From assembly GCF_029537375.1 (NCBI RefSeq), contig NZ_CP120679.1, positions 1,600,001-1,664,000 of the forward strand: DNA of 64,000 bases. Reading direction: 5' to 3'. Below are positions 46,704-55,787 of this stretch, one piece after another; the stretch's first letter is position 1, and each line of letters begins with the position of its first letter. The position numbers were made by a program, and so were the translations under genes. The notes beneath the pieces were generated by a model. That model saw nothing but the letters and a program-made list of their open reading frames with translations, had not been told where the DNA came from and did no database searches. The DNA is from Bacillus sp. HSf4 (lineage in GTDB: Bacteria; Bacillota; Bacilli; Bacillales; Bacillaceae).

Positions 46704-48116
46704 ATGGTAGTAGGAGATTTCCCTATTGAAACAGATACTCTCGTCATTGGTGCGGGTCCTGGCGGCTATGTAGCTGCCATCCGCGCCGCTCAGCTTGGAC
46801 AAAAAGTAACCATCGTTGAAAAAGGCAATCTTGGAGGCGTATGTCTGAATGTCGGATGTATCCCTTCAAAAGCGCTGATCAATGCAGGCCACCGTTATGA
46901 GAATGCAAAGCATTCTGAAGATATGGGGATCACGGCTGAAAACGTAACAGTAGACTTTACAAAAGTTCAAGAATGGAAAGCCTCTGTTGTGAAAAAGCTT
47001 ACCGGCGGTGTTGAAGGCCTTCTGAAAGGCAACAAAGTCGATATCGTAAAAGGTGAAGCATATTTCGTAGACAGCAATTCTGTTCGCGTGATGGATGAGA
47101 ATTCAGCTCAAACCTACACATTCAAAAATGCGATCATTGCAACGGGTTCACGTCCTATTGAATTGCCAAACTTTAAATATAGCGACCGCGTCTTGAATTC
47201 AACCGGTGCATTGGCGCTGAAAGAAATTCCTAAAAAGCTCGTTGTCATCGGAGGCGGCTACATCGGTACAGAGCTTGGAACAGCCTATGCCAACTTCGGT
47301 ACAGAAGTGGTTGTTCTTGAAGGCGGAGACGAAATCCTCCCAGGCTTTGAGAAGCAAATGAGCTCTCTTGTCAAACGCAACCTTAAGAAAAAAGGCAATG
47401 TTGAGATCCATACAAATGCGATGGCAAAAGGCGTCGAAGAAAAAGCAGACGGCGTAAGCGTGACGTTTGAAGTCAAAGGTGAAGAGAAAACCGTTGATGC
47501 TGACTACGTACTTGTAACGGTCGGACGCGTGCCGAACACAGATGAGCTTGGTCTTGAGCAAGTCGGCATTGAAATGACAGACCGCGGCATCATCAAAACA
47601 GACAAACAATGCCGTTCAAACGTTTCCAACATTTATGCAATCGGCGATATCATCGAAGGACCGCCGCTTGCCCACAAAGCATCTTATGAAGGCAAAATTG
47701 CTGCTGAAGCGATTGCCGGAGAAGCTGCGGAAATCGATTATCTCGGAATTCCAGCAGTTGTCTTCTCTGAGCCTGAGCTGGCATCAGTCGGCTACACTGA
47801 AGCACAGGCTAAAGAAGAAGGCCTTGAAGTGACAGCTGCCAAATTCCCATTTGCAGCTAACGGACGTGCGCTGTCATTAAATGAAACTGACGGTTTCCTT
47901 AAACTTGTGACACGCAAAGAAGACGGACTTGTCATCGGTGCGCAGATCGCCGGTGCCAGCGCTTCTGATATGATTTCTGAGCTGAGCTTGGCAATCGAAG
48001 CAGGAATGACTGCAGAAGACATTGCGATGACGATCCATGCTCACCCGACATTGGGAGAAATCACAATGGAAGCTGCGGAAGTAGCTATTGGAATGCCGAT
48101 TCACGTCGTAAAATAA
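46704..48116 (+). CDS. pdhD: dihydrolipoamide dehydrogenase E3
   Basis: A 470-aa FAD enzyme that reoxidises dihydrolipoamide with NAD+; probably shared with the 2-oxoglutarate dehydrogenase complex. FAD motif [10 protein letters not shown] (residues about 16-25), redox disulfide Cys47/Cys52 in [18 protein letters not shown] motif [10 protein letters not shown], and C-terminal AHPTLGE with the active-site His-Pro. It begins 4 nt after pdhC and is followed by a strong terminator. Confidence 0.96.
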   Translation: MVVGDFPIETDTLVIGAGPGGYVAAIRAAQLGQKVTIVEKGNLGGVCLNVGCIPSKALINAGHRYENAKHSEDMGITAENVTVDFTKVQEWKASVVKKLTGGVEGLLKGNKVDIVKGEAYFVDSNSVRVMDENSAQTYTFKNAIIATGSRPIELPNFKYSDRVLNSTGALALKEIPKKLVVIGGGYIGTELGTAYANFGTEVVVLEGGDEILPGFEKQMSSLVKRNLKKKGNVEIHTNAMAKGVEEKADGVSVTFEVKGEEKTVDADYVLVTVGRVPNTDELGLEQVGIEMTDRGIIKTDKQCRSNVSNIYAIGDIIEGPPLAHKASYEGKIAAEAIAGEAAEIDYLGIPAVVFSEPELASVGYTEAQAKEEGLEVTAAKFPFAANGRALSLNETDGFLKLVTRKEDGLVIGAQIAGASASDMISELSLAIEAGMTAEDIAMTIHAHPTLGEITMEAAEVAIGMPIHVVK

Positions 48117-48121
48117 GCAGC

Positions 48122-48152
48122 AAAAAATCCCCCGTTAAACGGGGGATTTTTG
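48122..48152 (+). terminator. terminator of pdhABCD
   Basis: AAAAATCCCCCGTT pairs with AACGGGGGATTTTT. Confidence 0.95.
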
Positions 48153-48207
48153 TTTGAAGAAGATGTGCCGCCGGAGGCCGGAGATTCCCTGAAACAGAAC
48201 AGCGCTT

Positions 48208-48579
48208 TTATGGTTTTAATTGCTCCTTAAGAAGCTTGACGATTTTTTCTTTATCTTTGATTTTTCCTTCAATTTTAACTAGTACTTTTTTATCATTGAC
48301 AAGCAGCAAACATGGAAATATATGAACGTCCTTTTTCCACTTTCCCTTCTCCTCTAAAATTTCCATATTTGCAACCTGCTTGGGATATTCTTTTTTTAAA
48401 TCCATCAGTGCATCATAATAAGCAATTTCACGATCCATATGCTCATCGTCGGAAAAAAAGATCAGTTTAACGTGAGGCTGTTCGTCACTTTGATGTTCGT
48501 CTTCAGTGTCTTGGGAAAACGAACATCCGCTCATGAAACATAAGAAACAAATGGCGGTGAAAATAGCTCGAAACAACAT
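48208..48579 (-). CDS. slp: small lipoprotein Slp
   Basis: A 123-aa lipoprotein: signal MLFRAIFTAICFLCFMSGCS with lipobox MSGC (Cys19), an acidic linker, then a region whose tail (HIFPCLLLVNDKKVLVKIEG) resembles the end of a thioredoxin-like fold, although no CxxC is present. It sits convergent to pdhD, where B. subtilis has slp, a small peptidoglycan-associated lipoprotein. Function unknown. GAGAGGTG upstream of the ATG. Confidence 0.85.
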   Translation of the reverse strand: MLFRAIFTAICFLCFMSGCSFSQDTEDEHQSDEQPHVKLIFFSDDEHMDREIAYYDALMDLKKEYPKQVANMEILEEKGKWKKDVHIFPCLLLVNDKKVLVKIEGKIKDKEKIVKLLKEQLKP

Positions 48580-48895
48580 GACGTTTCTTCACCTCTCTAT
48601 AAAATGCAAGCCGATTTTCCTGGTTCTGTTATTTCCATTCATTAGTAAACAATTCCTATTTTATCATTGATCCTCTAAAAAATGATCACTTGTTACCCAT
48701 TTGTTACATAAATGAAAACTCTTGTTTTTTCTTGATCCGTACACAGATGAGGTTTGCTTATAGGAATAAAGACTTACTCGTCAAATCGGCTGAAAATTGC
48801 TCTCCTAAAAGAAAATGTGTTGAATACACTTGATTGAGGGAAGGAGCGATTTTCCTGTCTGCCCGTTTTTTGAAAAATGAGCAAAATAATATAAA

Positions 48896-48906
48896 TGTGT
48901 TATACA
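48896..48906 (+). promoter_or_regulatory. CcpN-type operator upstream of SR1
   Basis: TGTGTTATACA fits the CcpN consensus as I recall it (TRTGHYATAYW) at all 11 positions. A second, weaker match, TGTGACATCAT (48928-48938), lies between the -35 and -10. CcpN represses SR1 under glycolytic conditions in B. subtilis. Confidence 0.65.
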
Positions 48907-48914
48907 ATTTACCG

Positions 48915-48943
48915 TTGACAACGACAATGTGACATCATATTAT
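48915..48943 (+). promoter_or_regulatory. sigma-A promoter of SR1
   Basis: Perfect TTGACA (48915-48920), 17-nt spacer, TATTAT (48938-48943). The predicted start near 48950 gives a transcript of about 205 nt to the terminator, the size of B. subtilis SR1. Confidence 0.88.
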
Positions 48944-48999
48944 AAAAGTAACCAAAGAGATAAACCGCTTCCATTTTGAAACGAAAAGGGGAATGAAAA

Positions 49000-49119
49000 A
49001 TGGGCACGATCGTTTGTCAGGACTGTAATGAGCCGATTCAGCATTTTGAAGATGAGAAAGTGACGATCCTTTACGGTACGTGTGGAAAGTGCAACTGCCA
49101 TTTGGAAGAGAAGGAGTAG
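49000..49119 (+). CDS. sr1P: SR1P peptide
   Basis: A 39-aa peptide, MGTIVCQDCNEPIQHFEDEK followed by VTILYGTCGKCNCHLEEKE. It has two cysteine pairs (CQDC, CGKC), suggesting a small metal-binding fold. The B. subtilis homologue binds glyceraldehyde-3-phosphate dehydrogenase GapA, stabilising gapA mRNA and stimulating RNase J1. AAAGGGGAATG lies upstream of the ATG at 49000. Encoded inside SR1. Confidence 0.92.
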   Translation: MGTIVCQDCNEPIQHFEDEKVTILYGTCGKCNCHLEEKE

Positions 49120-49120
49120 A

Positions 49121-49157
49121 AAAAAAGCATGCGGCTTTTAAACGGCCGCATGCTTTT
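49121..49157. terminator. bidirectional terminator SR1 / speA
   Basis: GCATGCGGC pairs with GCCGCATGC, 9-nt loop, flanked by A run and T run, between convergent transcripts. Confidence 0.92.
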
Positions 49158-49162
49158 CATTT

Positions 49163-50635
49163 TTAAAGGATGGCTTGCTGTTCTTTGATGACGCGAATCA
49201 TGTGCAGTGTGTCATCTTCCGGCCCCTGAACGGGCAGGCCCGCTTCAAGGTTCTTTTCAATGTAGTTGATATTGTCTTCTGTAATAATTTCTCCCGGAAT
49301 GAAAATCGGAATCCCCGGCGGATATACCATGACAAACTCGGCGATAATCCTTCCGGCCGCTTTTTTGAACGGTACGACTTCCGTGTTGGCGTAAAACGCA
49401 TCACGGGGTGTCATGGCGAGCGCCGGTATATTCGGCAGCAGCACCTCCGGTGTACGTTTACTTTCTTGAGATGAAACCGCCTGATGAACGATATCGGTCA
49501 GCGCTTGAACGAGTACGTCTGCGTCTTCTTTGCGGTCTCCCGGCGTAAAAATGCAAAGGATGTTGTATAAATCGGAAAGTTCGACTTCAATATGATACGA
49601 CTCGCGCAGCCACTTTTCCACATCGTGTCCCGTCAAACCAAGATTTTTGACAGAAATAATCAGCTTTGTCGGATCATAATCATAAGCTGCCTTAGTGCCG
49701 AGAATATCCCTGCCCACACAAAAGATGCCTTTGATGCCGTTGATGCGCTTCCTTGTTTCTTCGGCCAGCTTGATCGTCTGTTCAATTAATTCGTGCCCTT
49801 CCGTCGCCAAACGCTTTCTGGCGACATCGAGGGAAGCGAGAAGTAAGTAGGATGTTGATGTTGTCGTCATCATGCTTAAAATCGATTGAACCCTCTCTTT
49901 TGATACAAGTCCTTCTCTGATATTCAGCACTGAGCTTTGTGTAAGCGAACCTCCGAGTTTATGGACGCTCGTTGCCGCCATATCGGCCCCCGCCTGCATG
50001 GCTGATAGGGGGAGCTTTTCATGGAAATGGATATGAACACCGTGTGCTTCATCAACGAGCACAGGGACGTCAAATGAATGGGCGAGCTCTACGATGCTTT
50101 TTAAATCGGCAGCAATACCGAAGTAAGTCGGATTGATGACGAGAAGACCTTTGGCATCCGGATGCTCCTCGAGCGCTTTTTTCGCGGATTCGGGCGTAAT
50201 GCCGTGTGAGATCCCCAGTTCATCATCGATTTCCGGATGAATGAAAATGGGAACGGCTCCTGAAAAGACGATCGCGGACATCACCGATTTATGGACGTTC
50301 CTCGGTACGATAATTTTGTCTCCAGGCCCGCAGACAGCCATGACCATCGTCATGATGGCGCCGCTTGTTCCTTGGACGGAAAAAAACGTATAATCGGCTC
50401 CGAACGCTTCGGCAGCCAGGTCTTGCGCCTCTTTGATGATTCCTTTTGGAGCATGCAGATCATCAAGCGGCTCAATATTGATCAAATCTATGCTTAGAGC
50501 GTTTTCTCCGATAAAGCTTCTGAATTCAGGGTCCATCCCGGATCCTTTTTTATGGCCGGGAATATGGAATTGAATCGGATTTCGGGCGGCGTGCTTCTTT
50601 AATCCTGTGTATAGGGGTGTTTCCTGCTGCAACAA
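49163..50635 (-). CDS. speA: arginine decarboxylase SpeA
   Basis: A 490-aa PLP enzyme making agmatine for spermidine synthesis. It is of the Orn/Lys/Arg decarboxylase major class. PLP lysine is K226 in ATSVHKLGGSLTQSS; VDEAHGVHIHFH and the C-terminal domain (MTPRDAFYANTEVVPF, YPPGIPIFIPGE) are characteristic. TTG start at 50635 with AAGGTGGG upstream; an adjacent second TTG is residue 2. It is convergent with SR1. Confidence 0.94.
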   Translation of the reverse strand: MLQQETPLYTGLKKHAARNPIQFHIPGHKKGSGMDPEFRSFIGENALSIDLINIEPLDDLHAPKGIIKEAQDLAAEAFGADYTFFSVQGTSGAIMTMVMAVCGPGDKIIVPRNVHKSVMSAIVFSGAVPIFIHPEIDDELGISHGITPESAKKALEEHPDAKGLLVINPTYFGIAADLKSIVELAHSFDVPVLVDEAHGVHIHFHEKLPLSAMQAGADMAATSVHKLGGSLTQSSVLNIREGLVSKERVQSILSMMTTTSTSYLLLASLDVARKRLATEGHELIEQTIKLAEETRKRINGIKGIFCVGRDILGTKAAYDYDPTKLIISVKNLGLTGHDVEKWLRESYHIEVELSDLYNILCIFTPGDRKEDADVLVQALTDIVHQAVSSQESKRTPEVLLPNIPALAMTPRDAFYANTEVVPFKKAAGRIIAEFVMVYPPGIPIFIPGEIITEDNINYIEKNLEAGLPVQGPEDDTLHMIRVIKEQQAIL

Positions 50636-50865
50636 TTAATTTCCCACCTTCATTAAAATGCCTGTTAATGTCTATTGTTTATCAAAATTCGTCGGGTTAT
50701 TTTTCAGTTTTTCCTTGATGGCATAAAACAAATGAATTATATTATGATCTTGAAAGAATGTAAAGTACAATTTATGATCTTTCCCGCCCGGGGATAGACG
50801 AAAAAAAGAAAACGAATACTAAACAAAAAGCCGTCTGATGGCGAACGTACAAGGAGATGAGTCAA

Positions 50866-51138
50866 ATGGAAGGATATCAATATCCGATGAATGAAGACTG
50901 GACGACAGAGGAAGCGATAGATGTCATTTCGTTTTTTCAAACGGTTGAACTGGCATATGAGAAAGGCATTGAACGCGATGTATTATTGAGCGCATACCGG
51001 CGCTTTAAAGAAATTGTTCCGGGAAAGGCGGAAGAAAAAAAGCTGTGCAGCCAGTTTGAAGAAGCGAGTCATTATTCTCCGTATCAAGTCGTAAAAAAAG
51101 CGAAAGAACAAGCGGAGGATCAGAAAATTAAAATGTAA
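50866..51138 (+). CDS. yktA: UPF0223 protein YktA
   Basis: A 90-aa UPF0223-family protein (MEGYQYPMNEDWTTEEAIDV start, RFKEIVPGKAEEKKLCSQFE in the middle), mostly helical and soluble; function unknown. The ATG at 50866 has AAGGAG 9 nt upstream, while the in-frame ATG at 50857 abuts that site. Divergent from speA. Confidence 0.9.
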   Translation: MEGYQYPMNEDWTTEEAIDVISFFQTVELAYEKGIERDVLLSAYRRFKEIVPGKAEEKKLCSQFEEASHYSPYQVVKKAKEQAEDQKIKM

Positions 51139-51166
51139 AAAGGGAATGCCTCCGCATCCCTTTTTA
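51137..51166. terminator. bidirectional terminator yktA / yktB
   Basis: AAAAAGGGAATGC pairs with GCATCCCTTTTT with a 4-nt loop (one bulge); starts in the yktA stop region and overlaps the yktB end. Confidence 0.88.
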
Positions 51167-51805
51167 AACCGATTCTCCTGCTTTTTGCGTCAGCCTGTAA
51201 AGAAAAGCAAGCTTTTCAAAAGAAGCTTCAATTTCTGATAGAAATTCATCTTCACTCATTTGCAGCACCTGATCTTTGGAAAGCTGAATTCCACAGAGCG
51301 CTTCGGCTTTTTTGACATTGACCAGCCTGTCAAACAGCTGTTTTAGGTCTTCGTCTGTCATATCAGACGCTTTGCGCGCTTCCGGCTTCGTATGATCCGG
51401 CGACCAGACAAAGCTGTTAGGAATCCGGTTCTTGATGTCATCCAGATGTTCTTTAAAAAGCCGTCCGTAGTCCGTTTTGAGCGGAGACTCATAAATCAGT
51501 GCAAACCAGACGAAAACATGGGTCTTCCATAAGCCGATTTGGAAATGGGGCAGCTTTTTATAGCCCCGCTTATTGTTTGCAAAAGCGACCCAGCTGTCAT
51601 CTGGCGGATTGACTGAACGGCGCGCATGCTTTGCAACATGAACGAACATTTCATCACCTGTCAGAGCGGACAGAGCAGGCGCAAAATGATCTCCAAGCCC
51701 CTGAAGCTTGGGGCGTACCGTCTCTTTCAGAACCTCCATCCGCGCATCTAAACCTTCTATTGTAAATGTATTAAAATCTTCTTCAGTAAAACGCAGATTG
51801 TTCAT
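51164..51805 (-). CDS. yktB: UPF0637 protein YktB
   Basis: A 213-aa UPF0637-family protein, soluble, mixed alpha/beta; [20 protein letters not shown] and [19 protein letters not shown] are conserved segments. Function unknown. AAGGAGG lies 7 nt before the ATG. Position matches B. subtilis yktB. Confidence 0.92.
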   Translation of the reverse strand: MNNLRFTEEDFNTFTIEGLDARMEVLKETVRPKLQGLGDHFAPALSALTGDEMFVHVAKHARRSVNPPDDSWVAFANNKRGYKKLPHFQIGLWKTHVFVWFALIYESPLKTDYGRLFKEHLDDIKNRIPNSFVWSPDHTKPEARKASDMTDEDLKQLFDRLVNVKKAEALCGIQLSKDQVLQMSEDEFLSEIEASFEKLAFLYRLTQKAGESV

Positions 51806-51932
51806 GTTTTTCCTCCTTGATCCGATCAGTAATGATATTTTATCACAGTTGCTTTTTTAAACAAAAAAATACGTTTCAACATAAGGTTTTTCGGGAATCG
51901 TTAGGTAAACACACAATTTTGCGAATGATGTT

Positions 51933-51959
51933 ACGAATGGTTTAGCGATTCATACGATA
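51933..51959 (+). promoter_or_regulatory. candidate sigma-K promoter upstream of ykzI
   Basis: AC (51933-51934), 16-nt spacer, CATACGATA (51951-51959), an exact AC-N16-CATANNNTA match, about 90 nt before ykzI. Confidence 0.55.
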
Positions 51960-52050
51960 TGAATAAGAAAATTAATATAAATGCCGCGGGGAGCTATGAC
52001 CAGAAGGATGTCTCCTAAAAATCAATTTTCTCTGGAAGGAGCGTAGGCAA

Positions 52051-52239
52051 ATGAAACCAATCGTGAAGCAGGGGATGAAGGAAGAAAAGGACAATCGGGC
52101 CGCTGTCTGGAGGCTTGAGGTTGATTATGAATTGGCGACGCTTTTTGAAGCTATGGAACAAAACGATGAAACCCAAATTGAGCTGAGTAAACGCAAGCTG
52201 GAACGCTTAAGAAAAGAATGGATCAGATTACATGGTTGA
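52051..52239 (+). CDS. ykzI: YkzI small protein
   Basis: A 62-aa, highly charged and helical protein (MKPIVKQGMKEEKDNRAAVW start, KLERLRKEWIRLHG end), no signal or membrane segment. GGAAGGAG precedes the ATG at 52051. It lies between yktB and the inositol-phosphatase gene as ykzI does in B. subtilis. Function unknown; a sigma-K-type promoter suggests expression in sporulation. Confidence 0.82.
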   Translation: MKPIVKQGMKEEKDNRAAVWRLEVDYELATLFEAMEQNDETQIELSKRKLERLRKEWIRLHG

Positions 52240-52248
52240 AACCATAAT

Positions 52249-52278
52249 AAAAACGAACCGTCAGTCAGGTTCGTTTTT
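52249..52278 (+). terminator. terminator of ykzI
   Basis: AAAAACGAACC pairs with GGTTCGTTTTT, 8-nt loop. Confidence 0.92.
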
Positions 52279-52374
52279 ATCTGAGCGTCCTGGGCTTTTT
52301 TTCTTGATTTTCCCCGTTTAAAATCAGTATGCTATGAATAAATCAATAGGTATACATAGAAAAGAGGTTGTGTG

Positions 52375-53169
52375 ATGACGAACTGGAAGGAAATCGACCG
52401 CCTGGCGAAAAGCTGGGTGAAAGAAGCAGGCGAGAAAATCAAACAGTCGATGAAAGAAAAGATGACGATTGAAACAAAATCAAATCCTAATGACCTTGTG
52501 ACAAACATTGATAAAGAGACAGAGCGTTTTTTTATTGACAAAATCCAATCGGTATTTCCTGATCATCGTATACTCGGCGAAGAAGGCCAGGGAGACAAGC
52601 TCACGTCATTGGACGGGATCGTCTGGATCATCGATCCGATCGACGGAACCATGAATTTTATTCACCAAAAACGTAATTTTGCGATTTCGATCGGTATTTT
52701 TGAAAACGGGAAAGGCAAAATCGGCCTGATTTATGATGTGACACATGATGAGCTGTACCATGCGTTCCAAGGCGAGGGCGCTTATATGAATGATACAAAG
52801 CTTGGCAAGATGAAAGACGTGCCGCTTGAGGAAGCGATTCTTGCGATCAATGCGACTTGGATCACAGAAAACAGACGGATTGATCCAAGCGTTTTATCTC
52901 CGCTCGTTAAACGTGTCAGAGGGACGCGCTCATACGGATCAGCGGCGCTAGAGCTCGCTTATGTGGCGGCTGGAAGAATGGATGCCTATGTGACGATGAG
53001 ACTTGCCCCTTGGGATTATGCTGCCGGCTGCGTCCTGCTTGATGAAGTGGGGGGAACATATACAACGCTTGACGGAAAACCGATCAACTTTCTCGAAAAC
53101 AACAGCATCATCGCCGGCAACCCGGTCTGTCACCAAACGATTTTCAAAGACTATCTGCCGCATGCATAG
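52375..53169 (+). CDS. suhB: inositol-1-monophosphatase family protein (YktC/SuhB)
   Basis: A 264-aa lithium-sensitive, magnesium-dependent phosphatase of the inositol monophosphatase family. Metal ligands: Glu69-Glu70 (LGEEGQG), Asp87, Asp90 and Gly91 in WIIDPIDGTMNF, and the C-terminal WDYAAG. The ATG at 52375 follows AGAGGTT; a GTG directly before it is possible. It overlaps the acetyltransferase gene by 8 bp. Natural substrate may be inositol phosphate or another sugar phosphate. Confidence 0.93.
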   Translation: MTNWKEIDRLAKSWVKEAGEKIKQSMKEKMTIETKSNPNDLVTNIDKETERFFIDKIQSVFPDHRILGEEGQGDKLTSLDGIVWIIDPIDGTMNFIHQKRNFAISIGIFENGKGKIGLIYDVTHDELYHAFQGEGAYMNDTKLGKMKDVPLEEAILAINATWITENRRIDPSVLSPLVKRVRGTRSYGSAALELAYVAAGRMDAYVTMRLAPWDYAAGCVLLDEVGGTYTTLDGKPINFLENNSIIAGNPVCHQTIFKDYLPHA

Positions 53170-53626
53170 CAGGCCGTTTTCCCCCGCCGATGCGGCGTTT
53201 TTTGAAGAGGTGATTGAAGAAAGTCCGGAATGGGCCGAAGAAGAGCTGAACGGACAAAGCGTTGAACAATATATGCGCTCCTATCAGATGTACAGCGGAC
53301 ACTGGCTCATTTGGGAAGAGGGCAGCCGCCCGGCGGCTGTCAGCTTCCACCTCGACTGGGCGCCTTCCAATGGCAAACCGTGGCTTGGAACATTGCTGGT
53401 TCATCCCGATTTCCGCCAAAAAGGCCGGGCCAAAGAAGTGATTGAAGCAATTGGAGAACACTTGTATGAAAAGGGACATAAAGCGCTTTTTGCCGCTGTG
53501 CCTTATGAGAGGGACGGATGGCTGAACATGCTGGCTCGTACAGGATTTGAACAATTGAAAGCAGAACAAGATGAGAAGGGGGAACAATATCTGATTATGG
53601 TTTTACCCCTAGCTCCTGGGAAATGA
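53162..53626 (+). CDS. GNAT-family N-acetyltransferase
   Basis: A 154-aa GNAT protein. The acetyl-CoA site reads LLVHPDFRQKGRAKEVIEAIG (near residues 79-99, Q/RxxGxG/A-type), followed by KALFAAVPYERDGWLNMLARTGFE, the usual final helix-strand. Start ATG at 53162 overlaps the phosphatase stop by 8 bp, so the two are translationally coupled. B. subtilis has ykzC at about this place; I believe that is the counterpart but cannot confirm. Substrate unknown. Confidence 0.85.
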   Translation: MHSRPFSPADAAFFEEVIEESPEWAEEELNGQSVEQYMRSYQMYSGHWLIWEEGSRPAAVSFHLDWAPSNGKPWLGTLLVHPDFRQKGRAKEVIEAIGEHLYEKGHKALFAAVPYERDGWLNMLARTGFEQLKAEQDEKGEQYLIMVLPLAPGK

Positions 53627-53635
53627 TACGAAAGA

Positions 53636-54763
53636 GGGGGCTGTCCAGAAAGTCAGCTTTTGCTGACTTTCTAATAGCCTTTTTATTTTTTGAAAAAATA
53701 CAAAAAATCGTCCTTTTAGTAAAATGGAGTTGCCAGAACACATTTACGAAATAACACGCAAATGACACTTCTGCCAGACATAAAGGAAAAATAGAAGTCT
53801 AAAAGACAATTGGCCCCTACGTTCAAACCTTATGACAATCGGTCAAATTCAAGCGATTTATGACCTTGAACAACTCATTCCAGAACATCATGTGGCACGT
53901 GTGGTAGACGAAATGGTCGAAGCTGTTCCAGATGAGCAACTGTTTTCTCATCATACTGGTGGAGGCCGAAGTTCCTTTCATCCGAAAATGATGCTTAAAT
54001 TTGGTTATTTCCAAAAAGTCTATTCTTGCCGAGGTATTGAGAAATAACAAAAGAAAACATCCCTGCTATATGGTTGGCTGCCCTGCAACAACCTGATTTT
54101 CGCACAATCAATGAATTCCGTGGTGTACCAATGAAGGCACTCATGAATGCGTTATTTGAAGCGATGATGTTAAAACTGATCGAACAAAAATAAGTGACAA
54201 TGGAAAACTGCTTTTTAGATGGTACCAAAATCGAAGCCAATGCCAACAAGTATTCTTTCGTATGGAAAAAGTCTACTGCGACATGGGAAGCAAAGTTAAA
54301 AGAAAGGATTCAGGAAGCCTTTCAGCACATTCATGAACTCACACAATTAGAATCTGGACAGAAGAAAAAGCACAACATCTAGAGACTTAAGAAAACCTGG
54401 AGACAGTGGAGTCAAATCGAAGAAAAAGTAGATCGATTAACAGACAAAATAGATGAGGAAACAGACACAAAGATTCGCAAAGAGAAGCGCCAAGAACGCA
54501 GTCAATGGAAGAAATCTTTGAAGCTGATTCGAGAAAATTATAGAAACAAAACAGTATATTTGCCGATAGGAACAGCTATTCCAAAACAGCCCATGATGCC
54601 GCTTTATGCGAATGAAAGAAGATCATACGAAAAACGGCCAACTAAAATCTGGATATAATGTGCAAATGAGGACGGAAAATCAAGTTCATCAACGACATAC
54701 GGACACACGTTGTTTTATACCGGTTTTATAATGGTGTCAGTCACAAATACGAACAGCTTCCTA
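53636..54763 (+). mobile_element. decayed, 3'-truncated IS1182-type insertion sequence
   Basis: The left end begins GGGGGCTGTCCAGAAAGTCA, like terminal repeats of IS1182-family elements, followed by a perfect 11-bp hairpin (AGAAAGTCAGC 53647-53657, complement 53662-53672). A transposase remnant follows. No matching right terminal repeat is visible before the reading ends near 54763, where a ROK-family fragment begins. Identification as IS1182-type is from recalled transposase sequence. Confidence 0.75.
53809..54763 (+). pseudogene. transposase remnant (IS1182 family), frameshifted and truncated
   Basis: Translatable pieces include MTIGQIQAIYDLEQLIPEHH (from 53832, after GPYVQTL in another frame), KYSFVWKKSTATWEAKLKER (near 54248-54307) and [20 protein letters not shown] (near 54608-54667). 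The first piece stops at 54045 after RGIEK because of a missing base; the frame resumes as TKENIPAIWLAALQQPDFRT; nonsense codons follow near 54190 and 54380, then further shifts. The last recognisable residues, KYEQLPM, end at 54763. The C-terminal catalytic part is gone; it cannot be active. Confidence 0.85.
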
Positions 54764-55297
54764 TGGTAAGTTCTCTTCAGTGAAATAATCCAGTATCATA
54801 CATCCCGCTCCCTGTGCTACGATATTGTAAGCTGCGGTTGACTTAACAATCTGAACATGATTATTTGGAAAGTGTATGAGTCGCTTTTGTGCTGTTTCAG
54901 AGGCTACTTCATAAAAAAGAGGTTTTGGAACTAAGGTTCCTCCACATATCACAATATCTGGGCGCAAAAGGAAAATCAAATTACTAAGACCGATACCAAA
55001 AAAATAAGCTGCTTCCTTAACGACTTCCAGACAAAGAGGGTCTTCTTTCTCTATTCCATTTAAAATATGGTGAAAATCTATATCTTCTACATCATGAATT
55101 TTATCTTCAAGTAAAGAAACATGACCACGCTTCATTCGTCGGACTACTTCATCACGAATAGCTGGCAAACTGCTATACGCTTGTAGACAACCATGCAGAT
55201 CGCGCTGGATAAAAGCAAATAGATTATACGGGATTTGCCACTTTTTTGGAGCTGTCGCATTATTTGTAGCTGCACAGATTTCAGATCCTATCATCAT
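54761..55297 (-). pseudogene. truncated ROK-family protein (C-terminal part)
   Basis: An open frame of 178 aa. It resembles the C-terminal half of a ROK-family sugar kinase/regulator: HGCLQAYSSLPAIRDEVV, AAYFFGIGLSNLIFLLRPDI and VICGGTLVPKPLFYEVASE are typical, but the N-terminal ATP-binding (DxGxT) and sugar-binding half is missing. The stop is in the last bases shared with the IS remnant, and the start (MMIGSEICAATNNATAPKKW) lies at the junction with a permease fragment. I regard it as a gene fragment, not a functional gene. Confidence 0.7.
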
Positions 55298-55787
55298 GTT
55301 TTGGGTTATGCTTTTTAATGCAATCGTTTATATGCCAACAATTGCTTTATCTAATGTCATTTCTTACGTTTCTTTAGAAAAAACAGGGCTCGATACAGTA
55401 AAAGACTTCCCGCCTGTTCGTGTTTTTGGAACAGTCGGTTTTATTCTTGCAATGTGGACGATTAGTTTTTTGAAGCTTGAATTGAGCAACATTCAGTTAT
55501 ATGTTGCTTCTGGTGCTTCACTTTTACTTGCGCTGTATTCATTGACACTCCAAGATTGTCCGACATCGAAAGCGAAGAAGGATAAGTCGCTTGTTAGTCT
55601 TTTAGGCATTGATGCTTTCGTCCTATTTAAACAAAAGAATATGGCTATCTTTTTCCTTTTTGCGATGCTGTTAGGAGCTGCACTCCAGATTACTAATACT
55701 TTTGGGAATCCATTTCTACATGATTTTGCATTGGATCCTCATTATAAGGATAGTCTTGTTGTTAAATATCCAGCTGTCCCATCATGA
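55296..55787 (+). pseudogene. truncated nucleoside:H+ symporter-type permease (internal part)
   Basis: A 163-aa frame resembling the middle of the nucleoside:H+ symporter branch of the major facilitator superfamily: NAIVYMPTIALSNVISYVSL, KDFPPVRVFGTVGFILAMW, and DSLVVKYPAV near the end. At least one N-terminal helix pair and everything after KYPAV are missing; the final Pro-Ser-stop comes from the adjoining sequence. Two-sided truncation supports a fragment left by rearrangement. Confidence 0.72.

Larger units (their letters stand above)
48950..49157 (+). ncRNA. sr1: dual-function small RNA SR1
   Basis: Span from the predicted start (about 48950) to the terminator end (49157), roughly 205 nt, in the pdhD-slp / speA gap where B. 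subtilis encodes SR1. SR1 base-pairs with ahrC mRNA to block arginine-catabolism activation and also encodes the SR1P peptide. Identification rests on the SR1P ORF, promoter spacing, length and neighbourhood. The 5' end is inferred. Confidence 0.85.

Noticed and set aside
54194..54382. 62-aa ORF beginning MTMENCFLDG as an independent gene.
   Set aside because: It is an internal transposase segment bounded by nonsense codons.
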